A DNA stretch of 64,000 bases from positions 119,052,754-119,116,753 of the forward strand of contig CP136061.1 in assembly GCA_032622095.1 (NCBI GenBank). The letters are read 5' to 3'. The number at the start of each line of letters is the position of its first letter. The first letter of the stretch is position 1. Shown here one piece after another: positions 1-12,083 of this stretch. The notes under the pieces were generated by a model, which was given only the letters and a program-made list of their open reading frames with translations, had not been told where the DNA came from and searched no databases. A program made the position numbers and the translations under genes. This DNA is from Siphonodentalium dalli. Lineage: Eukaryota > Mollusca > Scaphopoda > Gadilida > Siphonodentaliidae.

Positions 1-13
1 TATGGAAGAGGAT

Positions 14-960
14 TAAAGTGATGTGAAACACTCCGGTGGGGTGATCAGATATAAATTGAGAATAATCTTGCTCAGGGTAGTTATTTTTTACGAATGTTAA
101 TCCAAATTTACAACATACACCGTCATTCTTATATATTAATTAAATGCAATGACTGGCGATGGCGAAATCATTTGTGTTAGTTTATCGCCGATATTTTCGT
201 CCAGATTCGAGATGTAAATATTCGCAACTGAGCGGATTTCTGACGATGTTTTCTATGTATTTGTATGGTCGATGTCTGAAATTTTGGGGGATGTTAGTAG
301 AATGCTACACTCCCTATAGGTTCGTATAGCACCTGAGTACTAACTTCAATTTCACTCACCCGAACAAGTTTATAATAGCCTTTAAAGGCACGGGCGGCGT
401 TCGTTGCAGAAATATTCATATTTGTTCAAATCGCCATCAACGGAAGGAATATTAAAATATATATAGTTTTCATATGCCAAACATAATCAGCGCGTAAATA
501 GTACATTGTCGTCAAGACGTACGATGGTGTACGTAAACAAGAACCTTCTCGTGTTACAGAAGTTTTCTTTCTGTTTACATAGTACAGCGCAATTATATTG
601 GTTATTCACACACAAATGATATAAACGCTCTTTATTATGTCCATATCAGGAAAACAGTAACAAATAACGCTCTTTATGTTTACCATATCCGGATCTAAAC
701 AAAAGCCATGTTCTGTAACGTTTTTTGCTTTTGTGTACATAACAAAGGAAAAACATTTGACAATAACATACTGTTTATGCCATATTTCTGATTGGTATAA
801 GAACAAATTATGTCTATATTTTACTATTCTTTCTGTTTATGGCGGTTTTTGACGGAGGTGAATATTTTAACAGCATACCCACCGCCAACGCCGCCCGTAT
901 CTTTAACGGGCATGGTATCGGGGTTTTCTTAACAGACAATGCAGTGACACACATAGTCGT
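14..960 (+). repeat. Dispersed repeat R1, longest copy
   Basis: The first part (about 14-450) matches 28455-28900. The second part (about 380-900) matches 57270-57785, and a short stretch matches 14130-14340. Shared landmarks include aaacgctctttat, ttctttctgtttatggcggt and cattcttatatattaatta. No protein signal is visible, so this is probably an old non-autonomous transposon or an untranslated part of one. The ends are not resolved because the copies share different parts of the sequence. A run of ten C lies at about 990. Confidence 0.6.
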
Positions 961-1322
961 CGGTATGACCAAATGATTAAATTTCGTACCCCCCCCCCCG
1001 CTCCTCGCATGGTGTTATGTCCAGGGATGACACTGTGCTATGCACACTGTCGGATGGGGAGCCGACGATAATGGCTGTCCCGTATGCAACAATGTGCGCA
1101 CGTTCAAAATAAAAAAAAACACATTTTGAGTGGCGATGAAGTAACGGGTAAATAATACATTTACCTTATCAAAATAGTTTTGTGATACCCATAATATATG
1201 GGCAGTATTAACTAAATATGTATACCTGTCTCGTCTTAACTTGTTCAAACTTGTACTGACCGCGAAAATGACCATTTCTGGAAATTATAGACCTATTCAG
1301 GGCGATTCCCGTTGCATATAAA

Positions 1323-1424
1323 GGTAGTTCGTATTGTGCAATACTGGTGATCCATGGTGTATTGCGGTAGTTCGTATAGTGCAATACTGGTGATCCATGG
1401 TGTATTGCGGTAGTTCGTGTTGGT
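1323..1424. repeat. 43-bp tandem repeat, about 2.3 copies
   Basis: The unit starting ggtagttcgtat and ending ggtgtattgc begins at 1323, 1366 and 1409, so the period is 43 bases. The first two copies differ by one or two bases. No gene is apparent around it. Confidence 0.85.
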
Positions 1425-1628
1425 ATATATAGTGAGGATTGGATAATACTGCAGCCACCATGTTGGTTACAACATAATCCCCGCTAATGGATAATACAGG
1501 TACGTCTTGAAACCAATTACCCAGACTTTCTCGTATACTCAAATTATATACATGCAGGCATACATCGAATATAATTTACAAGGGGATGTATGCATGTATA
1601 AAATAAAGTTTGATAGTATTTTGTACCC

Positions 1629-1760
1629 GTGCGCATGGTACAAAATACGTCAACATATGGGGTGGTAGACAACCCTAAAACACAAAAGCCATTTTGAACT
1701 CGTGCGCATGGTACAAACTATGGGGGGGGGGACAACCCCAGAACACAACCGCCATCTTGA
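1629..1760. repeat. 73-bp tandem duplication
   Basis: Two units begin gtgcgcatggtacaaa at 1629 and 1702, and each ends in a stretch like gccattttga or gccatcttga. A run of G in the second unit replaces a more mixed sequence in the first. Confidence 0.7.
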
Positions 1761-2149
1761 TAACGAGCTGTATATTATTCAAAATATGTACATGTAAGTT
1801 GGTCATTGATACACGCACCCCGTCAGCCCGATGTTCTAGAAAGCCAATATGGAAATAAGTCTTCTTAGCGACTCATAATGTCTTACTTTTGAAGCGTTCA
1901 TTGTACCAAAGCGCCCGGAAAAAAACATGAAGTAATTATAAAAGGACTATAAATGCATCTAACAGACTTGCGGCCAGATGATGGTAACCCGTTTATATAC
2001 ACACTTGTATTCATAAAATATAACCGTACAAAAAACCGGCGCGCATTGAAAAACGCTCCCGCGGCGATCACACGCGGTAACATCGTGCAGCCACACGAAG
2101 CTATGGTTGTGTTGTCGATACACTCTTTAAAAAATAGGTACTTCAGAGT

Positions 2150-2565
2150 GCCTACGTAGGTACTAAGCTTTGTCACAGGGGGAGTACCAACTGTTTGGTA
2201 CTCTGGAGTACCAAAAGTGGTACTCTGGCGTACCAAAAGTTTAGGTACTCTGGAGTACCAAAAGTGGTACTCTGGAGTACCAAAAGTTTAGGTACTCTAG
2301 AGTACCAATATGATTGGTACTCTGGATTACCTACTAAATATTTAGGTTCTATCCGGGCATTGTGCATAAAATACCCACTCTGCCTGTATGTCACCGAAGT
2401 CATGACGCATGCACACGACATGAAGTGCCAAGAAATACACACCCATTATATTATATGAAGTACCGAATATAAAGACAGGTACTCTAAAGTATTTAGGTAC
2501 TATGCATAGTACCTAGCAATTTGGTACTCCACAGAACCAAACATATAGGTACTAAGCGGAGAACC
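2150..2565. repeat. Array of GGTACTC/GAGTACC palindromes
   Basis: The palindrome ggtactctggagtacc and close variants recur five or more times between 2196 and 2335, spaced by aaaagt or aaaagttta. More GGTACT half-sites lie at 2155-2165 and 2478-2560. Each unit is itself self-complementary, so the stretch could fold into a row of short hairpins. Open frames through it on both strands are by-products of the repeat. Confidence 0.8.
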
Positions 2566-2889
2566 TGCCCAGATACCAAGCACTCGAAATTACGAAACAT
2601 GGCCGACGGCAAATTTAACAATGTGGAATTTAGATTCCAAATGAAGCTATGGCGTTTAAACATTGAATAAAGTACAAAACCACTCCATTGCATAGTGATA
2701 TTAATGTAATAATCCGAATTATACATGCATTACTTTTATTAGTATATAACCTTGATCGTGATTTTGAACTTAAATCAAAGTTTAAGATCTCGATTTCAGG
2801 ATTCCCTGTTCCCTGCATGTGGAGTAAAATTGGTCTGAATGTCCAAAAATAATTTCTTAATTTGTGTGCAATAATATTAAGTAAACATA

Positions 2890-4165
2890 AATCAAACATC
2901 TTGGAACTGGTCTGGATGAAACACCGATCGATCTAGAATAGCCCGATAAATAAAAAAAACTACCTTGCGATAAGTACCGGTATATGCGATTTAGTGTAAA
3001 GGTTTTCGATTGATTACAAAAGGCTTGCGATTAATCCAATGGTTTGTGATTTATCGCAGATATATTTTCATGCATTGGCATTAATGGACTTGAACCATAT
3101 AAATATAATCCGACATCTTCAACAGGTCTGGGTAAACCACTAATCGATCTATAATAGCATGGTTGGGCTAAAATAGACCGATCGTTCTTTGGCAGCAAGC
3201 ATGCATGTGGGATAAGGCGATCAAACCTTCGCGATAAATCACAAAACAACTTTGCGAAAAATTACAAACACCTTTGCGATAACTCGCAAACCTTTACGAT
3301 AAATCTCAAACATCTTTACGAGGACTCTCAGACTGCATAGTGGGTGATTAATTTTTGCGAATTATCGCAAACATGTTTGAGATTTGTGGCAAACTTTTTT
3401 GGTGCTAAAAATTTCTTAATTTGTGTGTAAACATTATAAATCAGCCATCTTGAACAGGTCTCAGTGAACAACCTATCAAATAATAATTGAACGGTTGGGC
3501 TAAAATAGACCGATCAGTCATTCACGGCCAGATGCAAGAATATTGAGAGGAGCAAAACTTTGCGAAGAATCACAAACACTTTCGCGATAACACGCAAACC
3601 ATTACGATAAATCTCAAACATCTTTACGATAAATCTCAGACTACGTACTGTGTGAATAAATTTTTTTATTTATCGCAAAGATATTTGAGATTTGTCGCAA
3701 AGGTTTTTTTTGCACTAATGGGCTTCTGTGAATATTATAAATCAGACATCTTAAACAGGTCTGAGTGAACAACCTATCAATCTATGCCCGGTCGGACTAA
3801 AATAGACCGATCAGTCATTCACAGCCAGATGCATGAGTGATGAGGGAGCAAACCTTTGCGATAAATCACAAACACCTTTGCGATAACACACAAACCTTTA
3901 CGATAAATCTCAAACATCTTTATGATAACTCTCAGACTACGTACTGGGCGATTATATTTTTGCGATTTATCACAAAGATGTTTGAGATTTGTCGCAAAGG
4001 CTTTTTGCCGATAATGGGCTTCTGTGAACATTATAAATCAGACATCTTAAACAGGTCTGAGTGACCAACCTATCAATCTATAATTGCCCGGATATGCTAA
4101 AATAGACCGATCGGTCATTCACAGCCAAGGGAGCAAATCTTTGCGATAACTCCCAACCCTTTGTA
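2890..4165. repeat. ~300-bp satellite, about 4-5 diverged units
   Basis: The landmark acatctt-aacaggtctg...taaaatagaccgatc recurs at about 2896, 3113, 3441, 3743 and 4039, so the later units are about 300 bases apart. Each unit holds two facing blocks. One is rich in tttgcgataaatc and caaacatcttt; the other is its reverse complement (gcgatttatcgcaaagatg, tttgagatttgtcgcaaag). A single unit can therefore fold on itself. No coding sequence is seen. Confidence 0.8.
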
Positions 4166-5965
4166 AATAGTGTGCGATAAGCAAAATACTCAAAAATGGG
4201 GAGACCATTAACTTTGGTTAATTAAAACTGTTGTTTGAAAAATACCGCTACAGCGCTCACTAGTCCTCGCTACAAGGAGGTGTTGAATGGGTTACCATAA
4301 TTATTATCACTCTCCCAAAAAAATTGCCACGGTGTTCAGTGTTTTGCTTATCGTACACTTACAATGCGCTGTATCAGTAAATGAACAAATACTAAGATAC
4401 ATGTAACACAAAGAGAGTTTAATGTATTTAATATATGATAAAGTTTGGTAAAGCCATAGTTAATAAATTATTCTCCATTCGCATCTATGCGTCAACAAGT
4501 CAGTGGCATTGCCTGATCACCAGAGCCATATAATGTAGAATTTCGCTAATATGGTTTCCAGTTATGGATGAGGTTATTTCCTAGCAAAGCGGAAATGGCC
4601 GAATCGCTCAGAATGATAACCACACATGTAGCCAGACATGTTTTGATAAGAACATGAAGCATCTGGACATTGGAATGGTCTACATGTTCGTGTATATATA
4701 CAGCTAAGCTCTAATTGACCCCTCCCCCTTAACGACATTGGCCACCGATATTACGAGTAGTTGCGAATGTCGGTCAGTGACCAACTTTGAATGTTAATTA
4801 AACCGTAAACAAATTATTAATTGAAATATTGTTTTGTGTATAGTTAATATGGTGCATGGCGCTGATGAAAAGCTGGACTGGGTGTTTACAAGGTGTCCAT
4901 GTAAAAATTAGTGCGGCGTACAGTGGTCGCAAAATATTATTAATAAGACTATAAATATTATCTGCGGTTGCCACATATCAACCACTTGACCATGGTTGAA
5001 CGGCGGTATGGTATAACCGGTGACTGACTGTCATTAATGCCCTACAACCTTGTTAAAGGGGGTGATTAATTAGAGCATAGCTGTAGTGTGTTACTAAAAG
5101 CTTGCGATTGATTCAGTTATAACATGTGTCCCAGAATTGGATCCATATCTCTGAGATTATCCACCATTCCATAAATATATCAGAACAATATCACAGGCGT
5201 TTCGATCAAAAGAATAGCAGAATCCGTATTAACTGGGCGACATGTCATCGCGACATGGCTCTCAAATCACGTTTCGATGAAAATTGAAGAATTTGATCCG
5301 TCGTCCTTTGCACGGGTACTTGTACGTTGTAGCCATCAAACTTGTTACTGACTCAGGAGTCATGACTGATCTGTGACGTCATAACTCTGACTAATTTCTA
5401 CAGAATTGGATGTCTCGTAATCATAGTGATAGTCACCAGTGGTTGACTCTTGTGAGTTAATTGGGCGGTTTATAATGTTGTGAAACTTAAGTATCTGTCT
5501 TTTGTAATTCACAATACTGTTGTGTTGTGCATGTATTAAACCACACTGCACTCAATGACTTTTCAATTTGGCCTAGCTGTCTAGCTCAGTTCACCGAAAA
5601 TTTCTGCTTTCAATAATGTAAACGCCCGTTATGTTTTCGGAGGTTATATATCATCTTGTCCCGTCCATGTACAACCATAATCCACACAGTGCTGACAATA
5701 TTCCAGGTTATTGAGAAGCCAGTTAGGTCCAATTTCACACACACAAAAATATGTTGATGAATTTCAGAGAAGTTACTTCCCTAATCTTAAATCCACCCAG
5801 CGAGCGAACAACGTACCTAAACTGGCATATACTACAAAATGTAAGCCCAGTCCGATTCCAACATAAAATGTCTAAGTCTGATGTTTGTTTGTCTCTTCGT
5901 CCATGTTTATATACTGTAAAAAATCTCAATCGTATCAACTTGAAGTGGCTGGACGCCGCCATTTT
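4166..5965. other. Non-coding stretch, nothing recognised
   Basis: No reading frame here has a recognisable domain, and I found no RNA gene or clear repeat. It probably belongs to an intron of the receptor gene at 7913-8582, or to intergenic sequence. Confidence 0.4.
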
Positions 5966-6096
5966 ATCGAGATCGGCTAGTACCAAATGAATTATCACGT
6001 GATGCCATCACGTGGGTAACACTTGGGTACCGAGATCGCGCTAGTGCCAAATGAATTATCACGTGATGCCATCACGTGGCTAACATTCAGGTTCCG
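5966..6096. repeat. 64-bp tandem duplication with paired CACGTG sites
   Basis: Two units start cgagatcg at 5966-5970 and about 6031. Each contains tatcacgtgatgccatcacgtg, a palindromic pair of CACGTG E-boxes, giving four E-boxes in about 90 bases. Spacing within and between the units is conserved. Confidence 0.75.
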
Positions 6097-7305
6097 AGAG
6101 TGGATAGTACCAACATGGTGTGGTACTATATCAATTTTTAGAACCAAATTCTTCTCAATACCTGTTGGTCTGGTACTATCAGACATATTGACACTACCTT
6201 AGTACCTATATGGCTTATTATTTCTAAGTGTGTATGTTACGGACGACCGATCGTCAAAAACGCGACATCAAAATACACAGTGTACGGCTTATCGGTACAA
6301 ACTATGGAGTATCTTTTACTTGCATATATCTCGCATGTACCCATGTGTATATATAAACGGCTACCAGCATCTGGCCGTTGAAGTATGAGACATTGCAATG
6401 CAGAGTTCGGTCCCATCTCTTCGCTTATCTGAACACTGTCATCATGTATACAGAAGGTAAGGAAATCTCAGTTTTTATTAAAGTCATTGATCTGAGTTTA
6501 TCCGGCCAATTTCCAAATGAATATGGATAGCTCAATTTCTCAGAAGATTGCACAATTAATTGTAACGGACAACTGCGCTCCTCGGGAGACATTCCGTTCT
6601 CGAGCGGGTGACAAATCTTTCCTTACATTTTGTATACGTGGTGGTAGTGTTCAGACCAGCGCGCCTTGCAGTTTGTGAAGAAGGATAACTTTTTTCTCAA
6701 CTATGTGACAGAGCGTTTACTGTCAGTTACTTTTTTTGCGCGATGAATATAAAGAATCTTTAATCTAAAGTGCATGTGTGCAAAGCGTTGAACGCAGTTG
6801 ATCTATATTATGCAATCAGTATCCGTGATTATGCATACACAGTATATCAGTATTTCAGATACATATGTGTCGGCATATATTTGACCCTAGACGTCTAACA
6901 AACAACAATAGATTGCGATTCACTTTCCAAGTACTAGTGGAGTCATATATCATGTCACGAAGCTCTACTCTGGCTATATAGGCCCGCATATATCATATGT
7001 CAACAGTTCAAAGCATGATAACTTTATGATGTTCAGACGGAGAACTTTATATAACATCGAAGAAGTAATGCAGGTAATATATTTCTTAGTTAACACATGT
7101 TCGTTAATGATGCATTGCACAGCTCCAAATTGCATAATTTGTTGGACTTTTATGAGCCGATTTCGATCTGCGTCACTTGTAGTCCTTAAATTTTCACCGC
7201 AATATCAATTCGATGTTTATTGTCAAATCAATCGGCAAACAAAGTTGCCTAAATGGTTCAATCTTGTGCTGGATTCATCGTCTACTATGAAATACATGTA
7301 CACAA
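6097..7305. other. Non-coding stretch, no supported gene
   Basis: An open frame of 123 codons at 7026-7397 on the plus strand has no recognisable domain and runs into a repeat element at 7310, so I do not call it a gene. No other feature is seen. Confidence 0.4.
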
Positions 7306-7309
7306 TTAA

Positions 7310-7708
7310 AAGGACATGGTTCATTCGAACCTCTAAATTTTGTCTACGTAATTTGGAGGGATGGATACGGTATGTCGATAATTACTCGAAATATTGATAT
7401 ACCGGCTTTATATGCTCTGAAAAACACTTCCAAAAGTCACAGACAATTTCCAGCCGTTTCCAATGTTGCGCCAGAAATCAGATAAACGCCCTTTTTCTAC
7501 CATATCAGGAATAAACTAACACGGAAGGGAGCTGTTTTATATTCGATGCCGTGAAAATTGCTGTATTAGTTCGGGACCTAAACACAGTGTTCATTTTTGT
7601 ATTTTTCATACTTCGATGAGTCATTTTGGGTTACAGAATGATAGTTCAGATATGTATCGACCTATTTCGATACCGGGACAAATTCAAAAGCGAATAATAT
7701 TATGTGGC
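7310..7708 (+). mobile_element. TTAA-flanked element family T2, copy 1
   Basis: It is related along its length to 19406-19838. Both copies start straight after TTAA with a(a/c)ggac.g.t.att, share the block tttgtctacgtaatttggaggga, and end in tatgtggctt or catgtggctt. The right-hand TTAA has changed to TTAC here. No coding capacity is seen. The TTAA target fits the piggyBac superfamily, but I see no obvious terminal inverted repeat, so the class is tentative. Confidence 0.6.
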
Positions 7709-7784
7709 TTTACGGAACATGTGCATGTATTAACTGATAAAAGTTTGCCATGTGTTAGTTAATTGCTCAATGGTATAAAGTACC

Positions 7785-7880
7785 ACATCAGAACTTCAGA
7801 AAGTTCCCAGGTTCTGAAGTGCATGGTGAAATATGATCTCTGCAGCGTATCGAAATTAGAGATTTATGTCATGATCTATA
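7785..7880. repeat. Fragment of a long-TIR MITE end (family M)
   Basis: The stretch cttcagaaagttcccaggtt...gaaatatgatctctgc...atttatgtcatgatctata matches the right ends of the elements at 27812-28341, 32381-32885 and 55942-56423. Only this terminal part is present. It lies next to the splice donor of the receptor exon. Confidence 0.55.
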
Positions 7881-7912
7881 GTGGGGTATAGTGGTAAAAC
7901 GTTTGTACTCAC

Positions 7913-8582
7913 CATCGGTGTGGACTGTAGATATATAGGTCCAGTTGTATCTGATGACGATATCCAGCATGGCACGGGCTTGGTATCTATCCGATGGAAC
8001 AACTCTCACGAAATACTCGTACAAACTTTTGTCGCTGAGGTCCATGCTTGTTGCAGAATAACCGATTTGAGGTATGTTAAAAATTTGCAGCAAATTTTGA
8101 ACTTGAATCGTATTGGCACTGTTACCCGGGCCTACCAACCCAACAATAGGCTTCTCGTTTGTTTCCAATCCACAGTCCTCTGGTCTACTTTGATTGGACA
8201 CTCGTCGTTCTACGCTGGCTATTGAGTCACGGATAAAGTCTATACTCTGTTCCAAAGCTATTGGTGAAAACCAACATGAATCCCTAACATCCCACCCCAA
8301 TGTTATGTTTGGCAAGATTTTCGTATTTGCGTTGATATCTTTTAGTGTCTGCACGAATATCTCGAATCTATGCATCCCATATTGCTCCCAAATTTTGCCG
8401 CATGTTCTTGTGTATGCGGATTTCTGAGATGGACCGTAATGTATAGGAAATAAAGCTCCAAGAATTATATCGCCATCGACTCTTGCGATGCGTCGTTTGG
8501 TCACTCTCGAACTGTCGTCTGCCGCAACAACCAAAATGATGCTTAATAGGCAGACGACATGAAAAACACGAATAACTCCCAT
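7913..8582 (-). CDS. Metabotropic glutamate receptor, group I-like, first coding exon (223 full codons)
   Basis: This encodes the N-terminal part of a class C G-protein-coupled receptor that senses extracellular glutamate. A signal peptide (residues 1 to about 21, with a run of V, L and I ending in AA) is followed by the first lobe of the bilobed ligand-binding domain. Landmarks are GDIILGALFPIH (37-48), CGKIWEQYGMHR (61-72), PNITLGWDVRDSCW (91-104), ALEQSIDFIRDS (109-120), GPGNSANTIQVQNLLQ (151-166) and GYSATSMDLSDK (174-185). From what is known of mGluR1, glutamate-contact residues appear conserved: Y68, R72, W104, S155, S176, T178 and D198. N-glycosylation sequons include N92 and N213. EQSIDFIRDS resembles mGluR1/5 more than groups II or III. 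The ATG at 8580-8582 precedes the signal peptide directly. The exon ends at 7913 in phase 1, just before a GTGAGT donor (7907-7912). Later exons are not in the window. Open sequence past 7913 is intron read-through. Confidence 0.93.
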
Positions 8583-9834
8583 TCCGTGAGGATAATTGTA
8601 TGAAGCAACTAATAAAAACTTTCTTCCTCCGCTAGATACTTTTATAAAGCAATTAACGAAAAACTTGCAGTTTCCGCATGATCACAATCCACTCCCAAGA
8701 TTTCTGGAGAAACTCTCAATGAATATTGGAACAGTTCCGAACGAGGAAAGTGCCGGGAACGGCGAAGCATCATCATTTGCTAGTTCATAACAATTAAATG
8801 TGTTCCAGTAACAGTGCTCATCCGACTCTATGCATGACAAGGTATCCAATGACGAATGAGTTCTCCCAACTCGCCCATGGTTCTATAGCTACCCGCTGTG
8901 CGAGACAGAAGCGCTCGGAGAGTCAACCAAATGCCGCTTCCCAATCACAATAGCGCGTCATTATTCAGCACGAAGCTCCATAGACAACCAGCACCTCCTC
9001 TCAGCGTACAAAACGAAAACCATTTCCCGAAGATGAGTCCGTTCAATATATTCCGCTCCCTCTAATCATCGGTTCCGAGTCCCGATCCGATATTTTAGAT
9101 AACTCGTCAAAACAATGGGGAACCTTGTGGCTAATTATATTGGCAATAGTAGTTTTTTCTTGTGTGAAGTTATTCCGCCAAACTGGCAGTGAATAGTAAT
9201 TCAATGTTAAGCGGAAATTACATATTGGTTAGTAAGACCTGAGTGAGATACGCTTGCTGTCCGAATAGAAAAGGAGAGTTTGTAGATCGAATCAAAGAGG
9301 CTTGATCGAAAACAGTATAATGACTGTTATTATGTGTACGCTAAACGCATGGTACGAAATGGGGGCGAATCTAGTCTCTGGGAATGTGGGAGATTAAAAG
9401 GTCCTTGATCTATAACACGATGGTATGATGAATTTTCTCCTTATAAGATGGATCGACAGCTATCCTGGTCGTCTGAGGTTGATGGTAACCAACTTTCCGT
9501 GAGTGGATTCGGCTTGTGGGAGATTCGTTCGTTTAATTCACTTCTGCAGACTGTAATAATTCGCTTGTCAATCGGGAACGTCAAACTGAAGAAAGAGCAG
9601 ACATGGAGTTCGCAGATGAAATTCATATTCTTCAAGTTCAATTCATTTTGAGAATAGTGTGCCTTCAATCACTCCTAATAATCACGAAAACCTGCCCGTC
9701 AGCTAAATAATACAGCGCTGATAACATTTTCATACATTTGTGATGGAATACGATTTCTATACAAATGTTGACAACATTTCCAAAGTTTTGTGCGCCCGTT
9801 TTTTTTTTACTGGACTTATTATGCTATTGGTCTG
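8583..9834. other. Sequence upstream of the receptor exon
   Basis: No coding region is supported. It may contain the 5' untranslated region and promoter of the receptor, but I could not identify a transcription start or an upstream exon from sequence alone. Confidence 0.35.
8639..8646 (-). promoter_or_regulatory. Possible TATA box for the receptor exon
   Basis: TATAAAAG reads on the minus strand about 57 bases upstream of the receptor ATG. A start about 30 bases downstream would leave a very short leader. The gene may instead start from an upstream non-coding exon, so this is only a candidate. Confidence 0.2.
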
Positions 9835-10145
9835 GGCGTCAGTCCGTTCGCTTTTGGTTTCTTGTGATAACTTTAGATAGTCTCCGATGAATGGAATTAC
9901 ATTTGGTATTAGGGTTTACTCGCACAAAATACAGGCCAAGTTCGCATTCTGGTTCCGCCCGCCCATTTTCACCAGAGTTATGGCCCTTTTCGTTTCCGGA
10001 TGATAACTAGTAAGTCTGAATTAAATGGAATGAAATTTGGGACGTGAGTTTAGTAGCACAAAATACAGGTCGAGTTCGAATTTGCGCCCCGCCCGCCAAT
10101 TTGAACCAGAGTTATTGCCCTTTGTCTGAATTACCACTCCATAGC
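9835..10145. repeat. Two diverged units of a ~134-bp repeat
   Basis: Each unit carries tgataact...gaatggaat.a.atttgg..., then cacaaaatacagg, then cgcccgcc and a(c/g)agttat.gccctt. The cacaaaatacagg landmarks are at about 9923 and 10057. Short monomers ending in gagttatggcccttt are, to my knowledge, common in bivalve genomes and transcripts, which weakly supports a molluscan source. Confidence 0.6.
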
Positions 10146-10441
10146 GATGCCCTTGTTTTTTTGTGATCAGTATTAATTTAATCTGTCAGGTGGGTCCCAA
10201 CATTTGGGGAACGTTTTCAACGGGCGATCAGTATAGTAGTAAGTTCACATCAGTGTATAAATAATTTTTTTCGAAAATTCATTTGAATTGAGATCCAAAT
10301 TTGACAACATTTCCAAAGCCAATGTCCAGCTTACCATGCAAAAACTTTAATCGTACGGTACATTCACGGGGGTATGTGGTTTCTACCTATACAGTATCAA
10401 CTCGGTGAATTGAACAGTCTGCGCGGTCTTTCTTTCAACTG

Positions 10442-10858
10442 TAGGTTACAGTGAAGTAATTCGATTGGTAGCTCCCTCCAACGGATTTTGCGCCTCTGGT
10501 TGGTTAATAGTAGTTTTTATATTTAAACATATCAAATACATGCATTCACTCTTCTTGAAATTTCTGACGCCAAACAAAACATTGGCACATTGTAAAAAAA
10601 CACGTGTTTCCTAGTTTGAATTGTTTTGGTGTGAGGTAAAAAAAAGGCAATATTTGTTCATGCAATTCTGACTCTAGATTATACATTCGAAATTTAAAGG
10701 TACATTCCATGCCCGACGATATGAATTTTTTTCATGCAGAAACTGTGCTCAGATGCCAATCTGCTGACCGTGTACTCATTTATCACAATTCGTGGATACA
10801 CAGAGCTGCAGGCCATTATATGATAACACTGCGGCCTATTACTTCACTGTAACCTGTA
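10442..10858. mobile_element. 417-bp MITE with CAACTG target duplication
   Basis: The left end TAGGTTACAGTGAAGTAAT and the right end, read on the minus strand as TACAGGTTACAGTGAAGTAAT, form terminal inverted repeats. CAACTG sits immediately outside both ends (10436-10441 and 10859-10864) and looks like a 6-bp target duplication. There is no coding capacity. The superfamily is not assigned. Confidence 0.6.
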
Positions 10859-10864
10859 CAACTG

Positions 10865-12080
10865 ACCGCGTCGTGATATGGCCTATAGCTGCTGAAACGA
10901 CGATAAACCATCACGAACCAATCCACATCAAATGACATTTAGCCCACGGGCTTTTAACGCAACAATACTACAAAAAAATGTATAAATATAGACTCACATG
11001 AGGTGAACGAAAGGAGTGTACACGTTCGACCGGTTCACAGCACGACAGTCTTGAATCTTATCAACTAACAAATACAGGTACTATAGAAAATGCATATATC
11101 TTTTGTTATTGATATTTTATTTGCGTTGTGCAGCCCACGCGTGCAGATTGTGTATCAATGGTAATTGAACTCTAGTTTGTCATAAGATATATGACTGTAG
11201 ACTGCAGATAAATTTTGTTTCCGGTTACGCCGAAGGATGGTACACAGTAAACAGTACGCAGGGGCGTAAGGCAGAGTGAAGCTAAGCTAAGGAAGCCCGT
11301 CCACAAATGGGGGCCAAAAGGCAATTTGTGTTTTTACATTGGAAGTTCGACGGTTCCACGGAAATTTGAATCTGCAAATATGAAGAATTTAAAAATTATT
11401 GAATTAATAACTTTTTAATAATAAATATAATGGATAAGTTAGTAAGTTGCATATACAAAATTATAACTGTTTAATTCTTCAAATTGATGTCTATGGTCAT
11501 ATTAAAAAATACTGGCTTTACCTTTAGGCTTGACAATGGAGTGGGCTATTATATCGAAAATGATTGTTTCGTTGTAAGTTTCGATACTATTTATATTGGT
11601 GACAACAACGTATGTGATAGAAAATTGATTGCCAAGACGAAGCACCGGAGGCTTAAAGGGGCGCAATAATCCATATCCGTAAATAAATTAACAACATCAG
11701 GGTCAGTAACCTACGTCACAAATAAAGTCTCTAACCCAAAGCGGTTTTGATTATAAATTTGCTTAACACATATAAACTGATGCCTGGTGGGATAAACTAG
11801 TGCACGAGCTGTGGAAAATCACAATGCATGCATTTTCAAAACATATTAATCGTTAAAAAAAAAAAACCCTCATATCTATAACTGAAATTTACAAGGAAAA
11901 TATGTAGCGCTTGTGCCCCGAATATGAACATCAAGCACACCTCAACAATTTAATATATTTTCGTTTGCCAAATTCACACGCAAGTACAATAACTCATGCG
12001 GCAACTATCTAGCACATCCACCGCATGATTTCCAGATAGCTACCCGAACGTCTGAAATGACCGTTTAGATATAGAGGTTA
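10865..12080. other. Non-coding stretch, nothing recognised
   Basis: An open frame of 61 codons at 11484-11669 has no recognisable motif. No repeat or RNA gene was found by eye. Confidence 0.35.
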
Positions 12081-12083
12081 TAG

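Noticed and set aside
2890-4165. CRISPR-like array
   Set aside because: The units are ~300 bases with internal inverted repeats and no short constant repeat with unique spacers; the DNA is from an animal.
5575-5610. tRNA-like tagctcagt near 5583
   Set aside because: No cloverleaf arms or B box were found nearby; an isolated A-box-like word is expected by chance.
7026-7397. 123-codon plus-strand frame
   Set aside because: It has no recognisable domain and overlaps the repeat element that starts at 7310; the T2 relative at 19406 lacks the frame.
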